Source of the DNA: Neurospora tetraspora
Taxonomy: Eukaryota; Ascomycota; Sordariomycetes; Sordariales; Sordariaceae
Reading direction: 5' to 3'
Assembly (NCBI RefSeq): GCF_033439725.1
Contig: NW_026944386.1
Location: forward strand, 4,278,001-4,342,000
Length of the DNA stretch: 64,000 nt
The first letter of the stretch is position 1. Each line of letters begins with the position of its first letter. Positions 43,900 to 57,330 of the stretch are shown one piece after another. The notes beneath the pieces are model-generated. The model was not told where the DNA came from. It made no database searches and saw only the letters and a list, made by a program, of their open reading frames with translations. The position numbers and the translations under genes are program-made.

Positions 43900-45116
43900 T
43901 TAATACTCTATAACGACGAGCCTATTAAAAGTATCTCTATAACTACTAGCGTTTATGAATGTACAATATATCGATATAAATGCAACTTTAATATTACTAG
44001 TAAACTAATACTACCCTCTCGAACGTCCTAAAATTCTAGAAAACTCCCTATATAGGCTATAGAGGTATACTCGTAACTATAGTAACCGTTCGTAATTACT
44101 ATACTATAATTAATATTGTAAAGGAGGTTATAAAGTTATTAATATTAAAGCTATCCCTATATTTTGATAAAATCTATACCTTCTTAGCTAACAAATACGA
44201 CGTATATGTATTAATTGAAACCGAACGGCGCTATCTATACTAAGAACGCTAGAAGAAAAAGAGGCTAGCGTTCAAAGCGGTATAATAAGAGCCTAAACTA
44301 ATAGTAGAGTAGATAATAAAAATATTATTATTTACTATAAAAATATTCGTTTTTTGTAATAATTTAATATAAATTGACGCAATAGAATTTATTGTATTGG
44401 CTAGGCTCCTTGCAGTACTATTGTAATAATATCGAATCGCTTTAAGCGCGGTAAGTAATATTATATTCTTCTAACTATATTAGTTAATAGCGTATTCGAA
44501 ATACTAATTTTTAAAGGATAGATAAATACTTTAAAGTTTATTGAATAATTGAGAAATCGACTCCTCCCTATGATAAATCCCTTTCCTAATCGTAATAATA
44601 TTCTAGTAATAGATAACGCGAGCTGGTATCTACGTAATAAATTTTATTATACGTATATAGGTATAGGTATATTAATTTAATATTTACTGCTATATTCCCT
44701 AGAATTCAACCCAATCGAAGCGTACTTTAGCGATTTTAAGAAATATATAAAGCGGATATATAATAATAATGATAGGATAGTTGACAAAAATTTCCCTATT
44801 TTCCTCCGTTGAATTATTAAAAATATTGGGTATAGAGTATAATAGATCCGTAGCTACTTTAAAAACGCGAAATTAATTATAGAAAGTATTAATAATATCG
44901 ATAAAATTTATATAATTCTATATACCAACTAATTAAAAGAATTTAAAAAGATTAGTAACGTTACTAGGCGAAGGTAAATAGGGAGGGTAATTAGGTAATA
45001 CAGGAGTAATATATAATTTATATTATAATTTAGTACTAGAAATGCCAGAAATGCTAGAAGTGCTAAAAGTGCCAAAAGTGCCAGAAATACCAGAAATACT
45101 AAATGAAATGCCAGTA
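43900..45116 (+). pseudogene. Tc1/mariner-type transposase relic
   Basis: Broken frames on + show the DDE_3 transposase pattern: LVIDNASW near 44606 containing a catalytic Asp, then LEFNPIEAYFSDFKKY near 44700 (the NPIE element common to Tc1/mariner), and a C-terminal IRSYFKNA. Upstream, 43900-44300 has a helix-turn-helix-like, Arg-rich region. Internal TAA, TAG and TGA codons and the A+T bias show inactivation by RIP. Its own short terminal repeats were not identified; the 61-bp inverted repeat at 43615 lies about 300 bp upstream and could belong to it. Confidence 0.7.
45037..45116 (+). repeat. 9-bp minisatellite encoding a basic tripeptide
   Basis: About eight copies of a unit such as AGAAATGCC or AAAAGTGCC. 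It is in frame with the transposase catalytic region and encodes Arg/Lys-Asn/Ser-Ala/Thr repeated, which would make a basic C-terminal tail. Confidence 0.65.
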
Positions 45117-46575
45117 TTTATTTATATAATAATGAAAAAAATGTATAAAAGAGCTAAAAATATGTAAAATCCCCCTTTATAACTAAAGTAATCCACTTCT
45201 TTTACTATATATTGATTCTTTATGATTCGTTTAATATATTTCCGCTAGTGGTCGTACTATCCGCTAAAGAAGTAAGTACTCTCGTAACGCTAAATTCGAA
45301 GGTGGTAATATCAGTCGGTCGTACTATGAAGCTGTACTAGGAATTTAATATATAATAATAATTAGCTAAATCTATTAATTAGAGGGTAAAGGGTATATTA
45401 TAGAAATTATTTATTCGGGCGATTACTAACTACCCTTACTTAAGGAAAGTTTTAATACTACTCTTTAAGGAAGTATAAAATTCTATTGTAAAACCTAGCT
45501 TTATAAACTATTTGACTAACTAATTCCTAAATGCTATAATATCCGTAACGGGGGTATTTAGTCCTTTAAATACCTCCTACAATACGATTAGAGTTTGCAA
45601 TACTTACGCTGCTACCGTAATTTTCCTAAAATAATATTCCCGGTAGAAGGTTTTAAAAAATTTAATAATAAATTCATTTAAGATATAATTATATAGTAGG
45701 GCCGGTAGTAGAGAGGAGGGAGTTAAAAGGGACCGTAGCTATATTAATTTATCTTCGTTAATAATAGAGGGTAGTATAATTAAGGGAAGTATTAAAAGTA
45801 CGGCTAAGAATAAGATAAAAGGTACCCATACAAATATAATAAACGAAGGTAGAGGGTTACGTCTAGCCGCTAGGGTTTCGTAGTTAATAGAGTAACTATA
45901 AAATGTAATAATCTAATAATTAAACGGCGTATTTAAAGTGGCGTTTAGTATGGTTATTATAATGCCCAGTACTGGTATAGTAATAGTAAAAGTAGTTACA
46001 ATAGAAGAAGGAGGAGGAAGCGGGAGAATTAAATAATAAAAATAACTACATAGAAAGTAATATATTAATCATCATAACGGTATAAGTATAGTTAGTATAG
46101 GGGGTAATATGGTACTAATAGCTTTTCTTCCCGTTTTAACGTTATTTATAAAAAATTATTAATAAATTCTATACTAGTATTACTATTACCGCTATTAATG
46201 TTATTAATAATATTAACGTATACCGGGAGTTTATTACCGCTACGTTTTCTACTATTCGAATTAATATTAGCCGTAGTAATTTCTACTATAATTATCTTTT
46301 AAATAATTAAAGTAAGGGAATTTCGTATAGTAATATACCTAATTGTAATAATACTTACCTATTTACCCGCGTTTTTAATAAAGAAATTATAATATATTTT
46401 ACTATTATTAATGAAATAGTATATTTAATAGTTAACTCCCTTATCATAATTTTTATAATTATACCCAATATTAGACTTTTATATTTAAAAGAATTTATAG
46501 TACGTAATACTGTAGGATCTATACTCCTTATATACTTCTTACTCGTAGTTTTATTCGTTAAATTTATTAATTTCC

Positions 46576-46680
46576 TATCACAGGCATTACTGCCTTGTTC
46601 CTATATATAGGTGTACATGCATATGTGCTACATTAATACAGCTAGCTGAGTGCAGCTATTTAGCTGCAGTATATTTAGCT
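46576..46680 (+). repeat. Left LTR of the gypsy relic (partial)
   Basis: Aligns with the first 110 bases of the right LTR (GCATTACTGCCTTGTTCCTA here, GCATTATTACCTTATTCCTA there) and then diverges. The 3' part of this LTR and the primer site may be deleted or too mutated to see. Confidence 0.65.
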
Positions 46681-46759
46681 ATCTCTTTTTTATTTTAATT
46701 ATTCTAATCGCCGAAATAAGATATTTAGCACTTAGGTCCTTAGCGATAATTAAATTGAC

Positions 46760-49000
46760 TTCGCTACAGTCTTTCCATTATTATTAGATAGCTTTAACGC
46801 TCTATTAACTATTTATAGTAATAACCCCAATTTAAGCTTGAGGGTCTTACTTAACTTCGCAATATAGGTACGTAGTTTCAAGAAAATTATAAAATTACTT
46901 TATTACTTTAATAAAAAAATTAACGAATTAAATAAAAGGTTATAGTTTAATAAAACCGGGCGCTCTAATTCGAATAGGAGGCCAAAGCTTATATCGAAAA
47001 AATCGAAATCGACGCTACGAAGGCAATTAAGAATATTAATACCTTCGAGGCTACAAAGAAATAATTCGTCAAATAATTTAACGCCCTATAAGCCTAATAT
47101 AACCTAATTATTAACGACAATACTTTATTACAACTTAAAGTAGCTACTTTTGAATAAAATAAGACCTAATTCGATTACAACCTAGCGACTACAATTAGCG
47201 AAAAGGAGGGCGATTATTAGAACCTTTTAAATTTATTAAAAATAACCAATACAATTTTAAAAAATAACTGTACTTAATTAATTAAGGTATTAATTAAAAT
47301 TATATTTATTAAAATTGTAGTAAAAATCTCCGGCGAAGAATTTATTATGGTTTAAGAATAAATTAAGGAGTTCTAAATTAACCTTCGTTTTATTAAAGAA
47401 AATAAGGTTATCGTTAAAGGAAAAGCCTAAATTAATACCGACGCAGCTAAGTTTAAAATTTCGGTTGAAAATAAAGATATAAGAACGAATTAGACTTATA
47501 ATATTAACGGTTAAAATATTAATAGCGGCCCTAAAAAATTAAGTACGGGAAGTACCAGTATAGGCAACGGTCCTAACGATAGAAGCCTTAGAAAATTAAG
47601 CGTAAGTAGTTTTAACAATACAAATAGCAGTTTTAATAATAATTGCTTTAGAAGATCAGGCCTAAATTTTAGTATAAATAATGGTCCTAATAGCAGAGGA
47701 TTTAGTTTCGGTTTCGGAAGTCCTAATGGTCCTAGAAGTCCTAATAATCCTAGAGGCCCCGGCGGTCCTAGAGGTCCCGGCGGCGGAGGTAGCGGTTTCC
47801 TAAGTAATAGAAGTAGCAATTTCTTAGGCGGCAGAGGCAGCGGTTTCCTAAATAGTAAAAGCGGTAGTTTCCTACCTGTCCCCCCTCCCCCTCCTCCCCC
47901 CTAACCCCAAGCCCTTCCCCCTTAATTTTAAAGTAACGGTAATTATTATCGTAACCTTTATAAAGACCCTAAGTATTTTACGGGCGAGGAAATTAGTATT
48001 CGTACTAAATAAATAATTGATACTTATGTTTTTCTTAATAAAAATACTAAATTATTATATATAATATTTTACTTAAGTAGCAAAACTAAGGTTACTATCG
48101 CCGAATACCTTTAGAAAATCTTAAATAACCCTTATTATTCAATTATATAGATTTAATCTATAGGTAAGAAATTTTTAACCTACTTTAAATCCTATTTTAA
48201 GTAAGGAAACATTGTAGCTGTAATTAAGAGGGCTCTAACCCAATTTAAATAAATAAATAAATTTATTAACTACTACAATTTCGAAGCCTAATTTATTATA
48301 CTAACCGATCGTTATAATTATAATATAGTAACGAAAATACGTATATTTAAAGCCAAAGTTTCAAAAGACCTAAATAAGGCTATTGTTTACCAAACTTTAC
48401 CCCTAATTCGTAATACTTAGATTAAATAGACTATACTTTACCGTAGTTTAATTAAATTATTAAACGAGGCCGCTTTCCGCGATAACAGAAACCAAAGCAC
48501 TACTAATAACAATAATAATAGTAATAGCAATAAACCGAAGGATCCTAACGCTATAGAGATCGACTATATCAAATTCAAAGAGATCTACAAAAACTTTCTA
48601 TAGGACCGTTATAATAAAAGCCTATATATAAATTATAAATAAAATAACTATATAGTTCGCTAATATACTAATAATACTCATTTCAACGGTCGCAGCAAAT
48701 TGACTACTAATAAAGGCAAGAATCTAAACATTAATATACATAGGAAGGTCCTAATTACTAACTGTACTATAGCGGATATAACTAACCCGGCCGTAATTCT
48801 AACTATTCTAACAGCTCTAACTACCCCGGCTACTCTAACCGTTCCAACCCCAGCCCAATAAGGAAATAGCGAACCCTAAGCCTAAACCGCAATCAAAAGT
48901 ATTTAAATAGAATATAAAGAAGGAAAGGAAGGAAATTAATAACTACGAAAATAAATATTTATTATGCCCTTAATTATTAAGGTAATAAATAATTTTTATC
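46760..49000 (+). pseudogene. gag: gypsy gag relic with Gly/Pro/Ser-rich tract
   Basis: Positioned between the left LTR and pol. Frames are broken by TAA and TAG. A G+C-richer island at about 47510-47900 encodes a Gly/Ser/Asn/Pro-rich stretch (units like GPNGPRSPNNPRGPGG) followed by a run of prolines. Assignment to gag rests on position; capsid motifs are not readable. Confidence 0.45.
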
Positions 49001-50049
49001 AGATAATTTAAATTTTTATAAATGAAATATAATTGTTCTATTTACGTACTTTTAATATCCCCAATACAATAATAAAGCAGAATATATATTATTAATTGAT
49101 TTTAATTATTCTAGTAAAGCCTTTATCGATTAGTCTTTTATAAAATGAACCTATTTAGAATTTAAATAATTAAATAGGGTAAGACCTTTATACTTAGCCA
49201 ATAACGGGTTCAAAAAATAGGTAGAGTAATACGTAGAAACGACAATATATATTGGTAACTACAAAAAAATTATTAAATTCTTCATAATTAATCTAACAAC
49301 TGAATACCTAATTATTTTAAACTCGCCCTAACTACAACTCTATAATCCAAATATTAATTAAGTAACTAATAAAATTACTTAGAACCTAGCGTAGGTAAAT
49401 ATATATATAAACTACCCTATAGTAGCCACAACCGTAATAATCCCTAAGCTTATAATAGTACTTAAACTAGACTTAAACTCGGATACAAATACAAAGGTAA
49501 ACCCTATAAAGCTAAAAGAATATAAAAAGCCTTGAGGAGGTAGTAAATTATTAATAATAAGAAAACGCTATTTTAAGTAATCGACGCTAATACTATGGAA
49601 ATACTTAAGGGAAATTAAACTGTAATAATAGAGCCCCCTTCGTATTTAATATTAGTAAGGAACTTCGAGGAACTTTTCAGTCCTATAAGGAAGCTAGATT
49701 TAACTAAAGTCAAAGCGAGGGTATAAATAATAGGGGGACGTAGGGTATAGACTATAACGAAACTAGAACGGTTTAAGTATACTTACTCCCAACTATTCGA
49801 ACTAACAATCGAAATAAATCCTTTAAATTTAAAGGACTTTAAATTTATTAATACCGATACCTTTATATTTAACCTACAAATAAAGGGGGTTAGGATTAGT
49901 TTAACTATCTAGGCTGAATTCTAAGAAATCTAAAAAAATAAACCCCGCGTATTAATATTAATACTATCTGAGGACGTTTAGCGAAATATTATATAAGGCC
50001 GGGGAAAGCCGTACAAATAGTATTTTAAGAGCAAAGAAATTTTACAATT

Positions 50050-53000
50050 TTATTAATATTTATAAAGCTAAAGCTATAGGGGAACGGATCTCGATTACAT
50101 CTTTAAGGCCGGAAGAGACCGCCCGTTCGTTCGTAGACCGGGTTTACGGCCTAAGCTCAGCCGAAGCGGACCTAATACTACTAACTAACCCGGAAGAAGG
50201 CAAGGACCTAAAGGAGCCTAAATAGTTAACGCCGTTAACTAAAATCGATAGGATTTACGGTATTATAGAAGAGGACGTATAAAAGTTTATAGAAAAATCG
50301 ATTAAATTAAAATGTATATTTAAGGAAATTAAAACCAAATTCCTAAATGAATATAAGGACTTTTTAAAAATAGCTAACCCTAAGAATACCAACGTAATAC
50401 TAAAATATAGGTCCTACGACTACAAAATTAAATTAAAACCAGGGAATAAAGCTCTACCATATTTGAAAATACGCCTAATATCCCTTCAAGAGCTTAAGGT
50501 TATTACATAATAATTTAATGATAATTTAGCGAAAGGATTTATTCGACCTTTAATATTTAATATAACTTTCCTAATATTATTAGTACGTAATCTAGGCGGC
50601 GGCGTAAAAATCCACGTCGATTATAGAGGTATTAATAATATTTCATTAAAAAATAAATATTCTTTACCCTTAATTAAAGAAACCCTAAATACTATTTATA
50701 AAGCTAAGTAGTTTACGAAAATAAATATTATTGTAGCCTTCAATAAATCTCGTAAAATGGAGGGCTATAAATAATTAATAACTTTCATTATATAATTTAA
50801 TTTATACGAATCGTTAATATATCCCTTTAGCTTATTTAGAACGCCCGCCTCGTTCTAGAACTTTATTAACGATATAGTATATAATATTTTGGATATATAT
50901 ATTACAAGATATTTCGATAACGTCCTAATCTTTATAAAAATATATAAAGAATATATCAAATACATTAAGGAAATATTCTAACACTTTATTAATGCGGGCT
51001 TATAAATTAATATTAATAAATATAAATTCTATACGTAGAGGATTGAGTATTTAAATTTAATTATTATTCTAAATAATATCGAAATAGATCCTAAGAAGGT
51101 AGAAATAATTACTAAATAGGAGGTACTAACGAATAAGCGCCAACTATAACGTTTCCTATGTTTTACTAATTTCTATAGAAGGTTTATAATAGAATTCTTA
51201 GTTATAGGTAAACCTTTATATAAATTCTCTAAAAAAAACCGTTAATTATTATTAAAATAAGGAATATAATAATACTTTTAAAGCTTTAAAGATAATATTT
51301 ATATTAATATTAGTCCTAAAAATCTATGATTAGGAAAAACTTATAATAGTAGAAATCAATACCTTAAATTAGTCTACAGGAAGTACTCTATTATAAATAT
51401 ATAATAGAAAACTATATTCGGTCGCTTATTTCTCCGCGAAGCATACCGCGGCCGAGTATAATTACAATATTTATAATAAAGAATTATTTACTATAATTAA
51501 AGTATTAGAAAAATAGAAATAAGAATTGGAAGGTATAATATAACCGTTTAAAGTTATTACGGACCATGAGAATTTAAAAACCTTTCACACTACAAAAAAG
51601 CTTACACCCAAATATATAAAATAATTAGAATTCTTATCGAAATTTAACTTTATAATTAAATATAGGCTAGGTTCTACAAATATATATCCTAATACATTAA
51701 ACCGGAAAGTTAAATATATTCTGAAGGATATGGAAGATAATAGATTATAAATTAGAAAGAAATTACTTATTGATCCTAATTGCTTCGATAGGGAATTATT
51801 TAGTAATTTAATAGATACAAATAGCGAATCCTTTATTATAAATATAATAAATGATAAGGGGGAACCTTTAATAATTTATAATTTAGAAAATAGTATCGAA
51901 AAAGATAATAACGGACTAGGAATTTATACGGATAATTTAGTAGATTTATTATATACCAACTCCCCTATAATAGTAAATATTAGAGAGGTTATTAAAATAA
52001 GTACCCGTTGGCTGAAGTATATAAAGAAAATAATACGGATCTCTTTTACTAAATACTATATAATTAATAATAAAGTAATATTCTAAGACAAATTAATAAT
52101 TCCCCCCGATAATAAAAAAGTATAATTAGACCTAATCTATTATACTTATTCCTTAGCATAAGGCAGCCATTTAAGGAGGGATAAAATAGTAGCCTTAATA
52201 TATAAATATTAATAATTAGGTACAATCGTAATAATAAATATGTATTATAAAGCCTATATATTGTATAGTAAGACTAAAGCTATAAGAATTTCGCTAATTA
52301 ATTTCCTTAAATAATTACCAATCCTTTACGCGCTATAGAAAAATATTTTGATAAATTATATTACCCTATTCCCTAAATTAAAAAGAGCGGGTAAGAATGT
52401 AGAATATTAATACGTATTAATTATAGTAAATTGTTTAATTAAAATATAATACTTTATCCTAATAGAAGGATTAATAATTAAAAAGTTAGTTAAAAAATTT
52501 ATTAACTGTATTTATACCCTTTATGGGTTATTAGATACGATTATTTCGGATAAGGGTTTCTAGTTCGTATTGGCTTTTTAAAAGTTTAAATTAAAATTCG
52601 CCACGCTATACTATAAGGAAATAAATAACTAAATAAAACTTATTAATACAGAAATAAAATAATATTTACGTATATTTATCAATTAGACGTAGGATAATTA
52701 AATAAATTAGCTACCCTTAGCCGAATTCTAAGGTAATAATTTAAAGTCCGTATCTACTAATATAACTCTATTCTTCGCTAACTACGGCTTTTACCCCCAG
52801 ATAAGTATAGAATTATCTACCCTAATACCCCCGGACGCTACAAATATATAGAAAAAGCAAATATTAAACAATAACTAATTAATTAACCACTTCAAGGAAG
52901 TTTAAAACTTTGTAAAAGCTTCGGCGAGACAAGCCTAAAAGCAATAGGAGGCAATGGCTAATATTTATCGTATAAATACCCCTAAATATAACATAAATAA

Positions 53001-53411
53001 TAAAATAATATTAAATATAATTAATTATATAATAGGAAAACTATATAATAAGTTAGTACCCTACTTTAAAAGTCCTTTTTATATTATAAAGGCTAGTTCG
53101 CATATAATAGAATTAACCCTACCCCAAAATATAAAAGTTACTTATATTATTAACGACTCCTAGATTAAACCCTATATCGAAAGCCTCCCAAGCTAAAAGG
53201 AATTAATAACGGATATTAAAGCAAATAAAAGTATAATTATTACTAGGACGAATAAATTCGAAGAGGATAAACGCTAGGAATTCTAGGAATTTATAAATTA
53301 TTAAAAGATTGAGGGCACTTAGAAATATCTAGTAAAATAGATTTATTACCCGCCTGATTAGTAGCTGGCCAAGAACTTCGATAATTATTACGAATTAATT
53401 TAGTAATTTTA
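50050..53411 (+). pseudogene. pol: gypsy pol relic: RT, RNase H, integrase, chromodomain
   Basis: Reverse transcriptase is clear from about 50590 (VDYRGINN, then SLPLIKETL). The catalytic motif near 50905 reads YFDN instead of YxDD, a G-to-A change. RNase H follows (SAKHTAAEYNY at about 51435, TDHENLKTF at about 51560), then integrase (GSHLRRDKIV about 52150, IISDKGF about 52545). Near 53290-53405 is a chromodomain pattern (KIEGT-KYLVK-I-YPPD, with stops at the Trp and Gln positions), interrupted by the nested element and continuing at 55427. Stops at Trp and Gln positions throughout show RIP. Chromodomain integrases steer insertion toward H3K9-methylated chromatin. Confidence 0.82.
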
Positions 53412-53703
53412 TGTCATAGGGCTAGAGCCTAGGGGTTAAGCTTGGCTGATGCCAAGCCATGTCTTGCACTATCAATAGGAAGCTTGCCTTATCGATAGGG
53501 AGCCTGCCTTATCGATAGGGATGCGAGCCTTCTAATTAGCCAGACCCGCATAACTGCCTAGCCCGTGCGCTCTAAACGATCTATATAAAACTTTCTCTTA
53601 ATTGCACCCTTCTAATATAGTCCTTCCTTTTCCTCTTTATTAAATATTATATTTCAACCTTATACAACTATTCGCTATATAATATTTTCGTAAACCCGTT
53701 ATA
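53412..53703 (+). repeat. Left LTR of the nested element
   Basis: 292 bp. Contains short direct repeats of the type GCCTTATCGATAGGGA (three tandem near-copies around 53466-53522). Confidence 0.8.
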
Positions 53704-55134
53704 TTATATTTAACCCTCTTTTTAAGTATTTTATACTTTGCTCATACGCTTAAAGAGTCTTCTTCTTATTATTTTAATTTTTCGTAATACCCTCTCCATA
53801 TTATTCTCGTCTCCCTTAATAATACTATTACTCTCGTTCCTTAATAATAACCTTTCGCCGTCGCTCTCGTCCCTTAGTAATAATACCTCTCCTTCCACGT
53901 CTTTTGCGCCCGCATTACTATTCTCTCGCCGGTACGTTAAGAAAGCTTCACGTTCGCTTTATTTAATTTTATTCGCTCGTTTACAATCAATCCCAATTAT
54001 AATTATTACCCGGACCCCTATCCCTTTCGATAACGGTACTAATTCTCTCCCTAAGATCCCTATATAAATAAATTCGTTACTTATAATATAGATTGTCCGC
54101 TTACCTTTTCGTATACTATTTTAAATAATAATAATTTCTTTTAGCCTTTATTTCTACTAAGTAGGCCCGATTGGAGACGCCGACGATCCTTCGATATTAG
54201 CGTCATTAGGAAAACTTTAAATTCTATTTAAATAAGGAAATAGAAGAAGAGAGAGGATAATAGTAATAGTAACCTTAATTCGAAGAATAATACTAGTTTC
54301 GTAGAAATAAAATTAATCTATTTCAACTTGGTAGGAGTTCAAACGGTTACGATAATAATAGTTTAAAAAGAGGAGGAATCTAACTAAATAACGGTCTTGA
54401 TTAATAAAATCGATAGGAAACGTTTTAATAAAATTATAGTAAAGGGAATATTAATTAGAGATTTAAAAGGAGGGATCTTTAGTAATTAAGAGAAGCAAGG
54501 CTACAATATAAAAGACGTTAATTTATTTACTTTCGTCGTTAGTAATATAAAAAGTTTTCAAATTATTACCCTTTTATACATAACTAGCGGGAAATTAGTA
54601 TTTACTACAATACGCGACCGTAGGAGGGTAATAAATATTATATTTCGTAGGTATAAGGACTACTAAAGTCGTTCCCTAGCGAGGAAATTATATTGAAGTA
54701 TAATTATAGTAGTAATAATAATCATTATTAGTAGGAGAAGTAGAACGATACGAAGCATTGGGTAATTACTTTAATATTAATTATTATATAGTAAATAGAT
54801 TTTTGTTTTAATAGAAGAAGGCCCTTAGATTAGGCAAAGTATAAACATATTTCTTAATTTAATTTTAGTTCCCGTATACTAGGAAAACAACTCTATAAGG
54901 TAAGTATTTAATAGGGTATTATTAATTCGAGTAGTAAATATGTAGTTATATAGCATTTATTTGAGGGCTCAAAGAGGAGATTCCTAGACTTTCTAGTATT
55001 ATTAATTTCTTCCCCATTTAAATAGGTATTAGGTTGGGAGCGGTTATTAATAGATTTTATTACCTTTATATAATTAACTATCCTTAATACTTTATACAGT
55101 AGACCGCCTTTTTCGAGGAGGAGTAGGGGGGTAA

Positions 55135-55426
55135 TGTTATAGGGCTAGAATTTAGGGGTTAAATTTGGCTAATACTAAGCCGTATCCTATATTATTGATA
55201 ATGAGCCTACTTTATTGATAAGGAGCCTACCTTATCGATAGGGATGCGAGCCTTCTAGTTAGCCAGACCCGCATAACTGCCTAGCCTGTGCGCTCTAAGC
55301 AATTTACACAAAACCTTCTCTTAACTACACTCTTTTAGTATAGTCCTTCCTTTTCCTCTTTATTAAATATAGCATTTCAACCTTACACGACTGCTCGCTA
55401 TGCAATACTCTCGCAAACCCGTTACA
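55135..55426 (+). repeat. Right LTR of the nested element
   Basis: 292 bp. Same layout as 53412-53703, including the tandem CTTATCGATAGGGA units. Confidence 0.8.
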
Positions 55427-56278
55427 TTTTATAATAAATACCCAGAATTTAACCCTCCGTACCCGGATTTTAGGAAAGGGTAGAAAACCTAGTAAAAAAT
55501 ATAAATATTACTAGAAGACGAGACCCTATCGATCCCGGCGACGGCAATACTAGCGGCGGACAACCGATAAATTAAATAGAGTGCGAAATTGAATAACAAG
55601 TAAGAAATTAACAAAAAGGGAATTTAGGACTTACAGCGCGAACTTTACCCTAAATCTCTAAAGAACGAATCTTTTAAACCTACTCTAAAGGATAGCCTGA
55701 AATTTACTTATACCTTAATTTCCTTTTCCCCTTATAATTTTCCTAAATCAGTCTCCACAATTCGGTCTCCCCAATATGGACAAAACTATATAATGGTTAT
55801 AATACGTTAGCGTAGATAAAAAGAACGTTTTAGTAATTATATTCACAAATATATGGTAAAAGAAGAAAAAAAAGAATATAAATACGATTCGAATATATAA
55901 TATCTATACTTATATTAGTAGTAGCGCTTTGCACGTCCTCGTACGCCACTATACTATAGGGCCCTTATAGTACTCCCTTTAAGAGTTAGCGATAGTAGAG
56001 AGGGGAAGTAGTAATTATAAAGACGATTAGAACGTTATTTGGAATTATTTGGGATAATAATAGATATTTCAGTAGAAAAGGTATATTTAATAATATTTTG
56101 GCTAGTATTTAGCTTCTAAATAGAAGTCTAGGCACTAAGCGGCTCCCCGTTTTAGTATGCGGGTTCGTAGCCCTTGATTGGGCGTACCCGCGGGAGTTGG
56201 GAAGAGGGCTTACTTTTGTAATAAAAAGGGCTCTTAACGGATTTTTTCGAGCGGGAGGTTTATTTTAGAGGGGGGTAA

Positions 56279-56543
56279 TATCACGGGCATTATTACCTTA
56301 TTCCTATATATAGGTACATATATATATATATTATATTAGTATAGATAATTAAATGCAATTATCTAGCTATAATACATTTAGCCTTCTAGCTATTATATAA
56401 CGGTATAACTATTCTAGGTAGGTCTATATCTATAGACCTACACCCTATACCCTACATAGTTCTCGTGCGCGCACAGGATTCTCTTCCTATTCTTCGCACA
56501 ACAATTAAAGTCTTACCTTAGTGCTTGCTCGCGCCCCATAACA
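56279..56543 (+). repeat. Right LTR of the gypsy relic
   Basis: About 265 bp, preceded by a polypurine tract (AGAGGGGGG at 56267-56275) and ending at the TTTCC duplication. Its first 110 bases match the left LTR allowing for C-to-T and G-to-A differences. Confidence 0.72.
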
Positions 56544-57330
56544 TTTCCTCTAATATCGTATTAATTGTACTCTTCCTCCCTATATTAAATTTAAGGGTAA
56601 TAAACGTATATAATAATTACGGCGTAATAATTATAAAAGGATTAATTATACTACGAAAGGGGGTAGGGGTAGAGAGTACGCTAATAATAGGGATAGGCGT
56701 TAATATTACAGCGGGTAGGTCAACGAGGGTAAAAATAAAGGCGAGTGTAAAAGTATAGTAGTAAGTAATAGTATTACGAATATATACCTTTATAATACCC
56801 TCGCTATTAAAATTATAATTATTATTATTAAATTATATAGTTATAATAATCTTTATATAAATTATAGCCTTATTCCTCCTATTATTATTATAAATGCTAA
56901 TAGTATACGTAATATTATAAAGTATAACCTAGTACCTAACCCTAACGGCGGCTATATTAACGATAATCTCTTAAGTATATTCTATTTAGAAATGAAAGAC
57001 TTTATTAAATAAAATTATCCTAAATTACTAATTATAAATCTTATTATTTTTTTATTTAACTTTAATTTTTTAATAATTCCTATGGTTAAGAATAGTGGGA
57101 GGCTTAATTCTAAGGGTAATAAAATATAACCCCGTAACCGTAAACTCTACTTAAATATAAGAAGGGAGAGTGAGCTTAGGAGGTAGCGCGATTTGCTTAC
57201 GGATACGCGGTTGGGCTAGAATACGCGGCTAAGCTAGGGATACTGCGTTCTTATCGTCGTTAAAAAAGTAAAATAATATATTAATAGCTTTCTTTTTAGG
57301 GGTAAAGTAGATAAAGAAATTAAGGAACTA

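Larger units (their letters stand above)
53412..55426 (+). mobile_element. 2.0-kb LTR element nested in the gypsy relic
   Basis: Two 292-bp LTRs (53412-53703 and 55135-55426) begin TGTCATAGGGC and TGTTATAGGGC and end CCCGTTATA and CCCGTTACA. The whole element is flanked by TTTTA (53407-53411 and 55427-55431). A polypurine tract (GAGGAGGAGTAGGGGGG) precedes the right LTR, so the element reads on +. The 1.43-kb interior has no RT, integrase or protease, making it non-autonomous, although remnants of a Gag-like frame cannot be excluded. The LTRs differ mainly by C/T and G/A, as expected from RIP after insertion. Confidence 0.85.
46576..56543 (+). mobile_element. Ty3/gypsy LTR retrotransposon relic (chromodomain type)
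   Basis: Both edges are flanked by TTTCC (46571-46575 and 56544-56548), a 5-bp target duplication. The left end begins TATCACAGGC and the right LTR begins TATCACGGGC (the TG of the usual TG...CA ends altered to TA) and ends ATAACA. Pol order is RT, RNase H, integrase, chromodomain, which is Ty3/gypsy chromovirus order. The element is about 10 kb only because a 2.0-kb LTR element is inserted at 53412-55426. All frames are destroyed by RIP-type stops. Confidence 0.85.

Noticed and set aside
45037-45116. Possible CRISPR-like array
   Set aside because: Nine-base tandem units without spacers in a fungal genome; it is a minisatellite.
47511-47819. Minus-strand Leu/Pro-rich frame in the A+T block
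   Set aside because: Antisense reading of the Gly/Pro tract of the gag relic.
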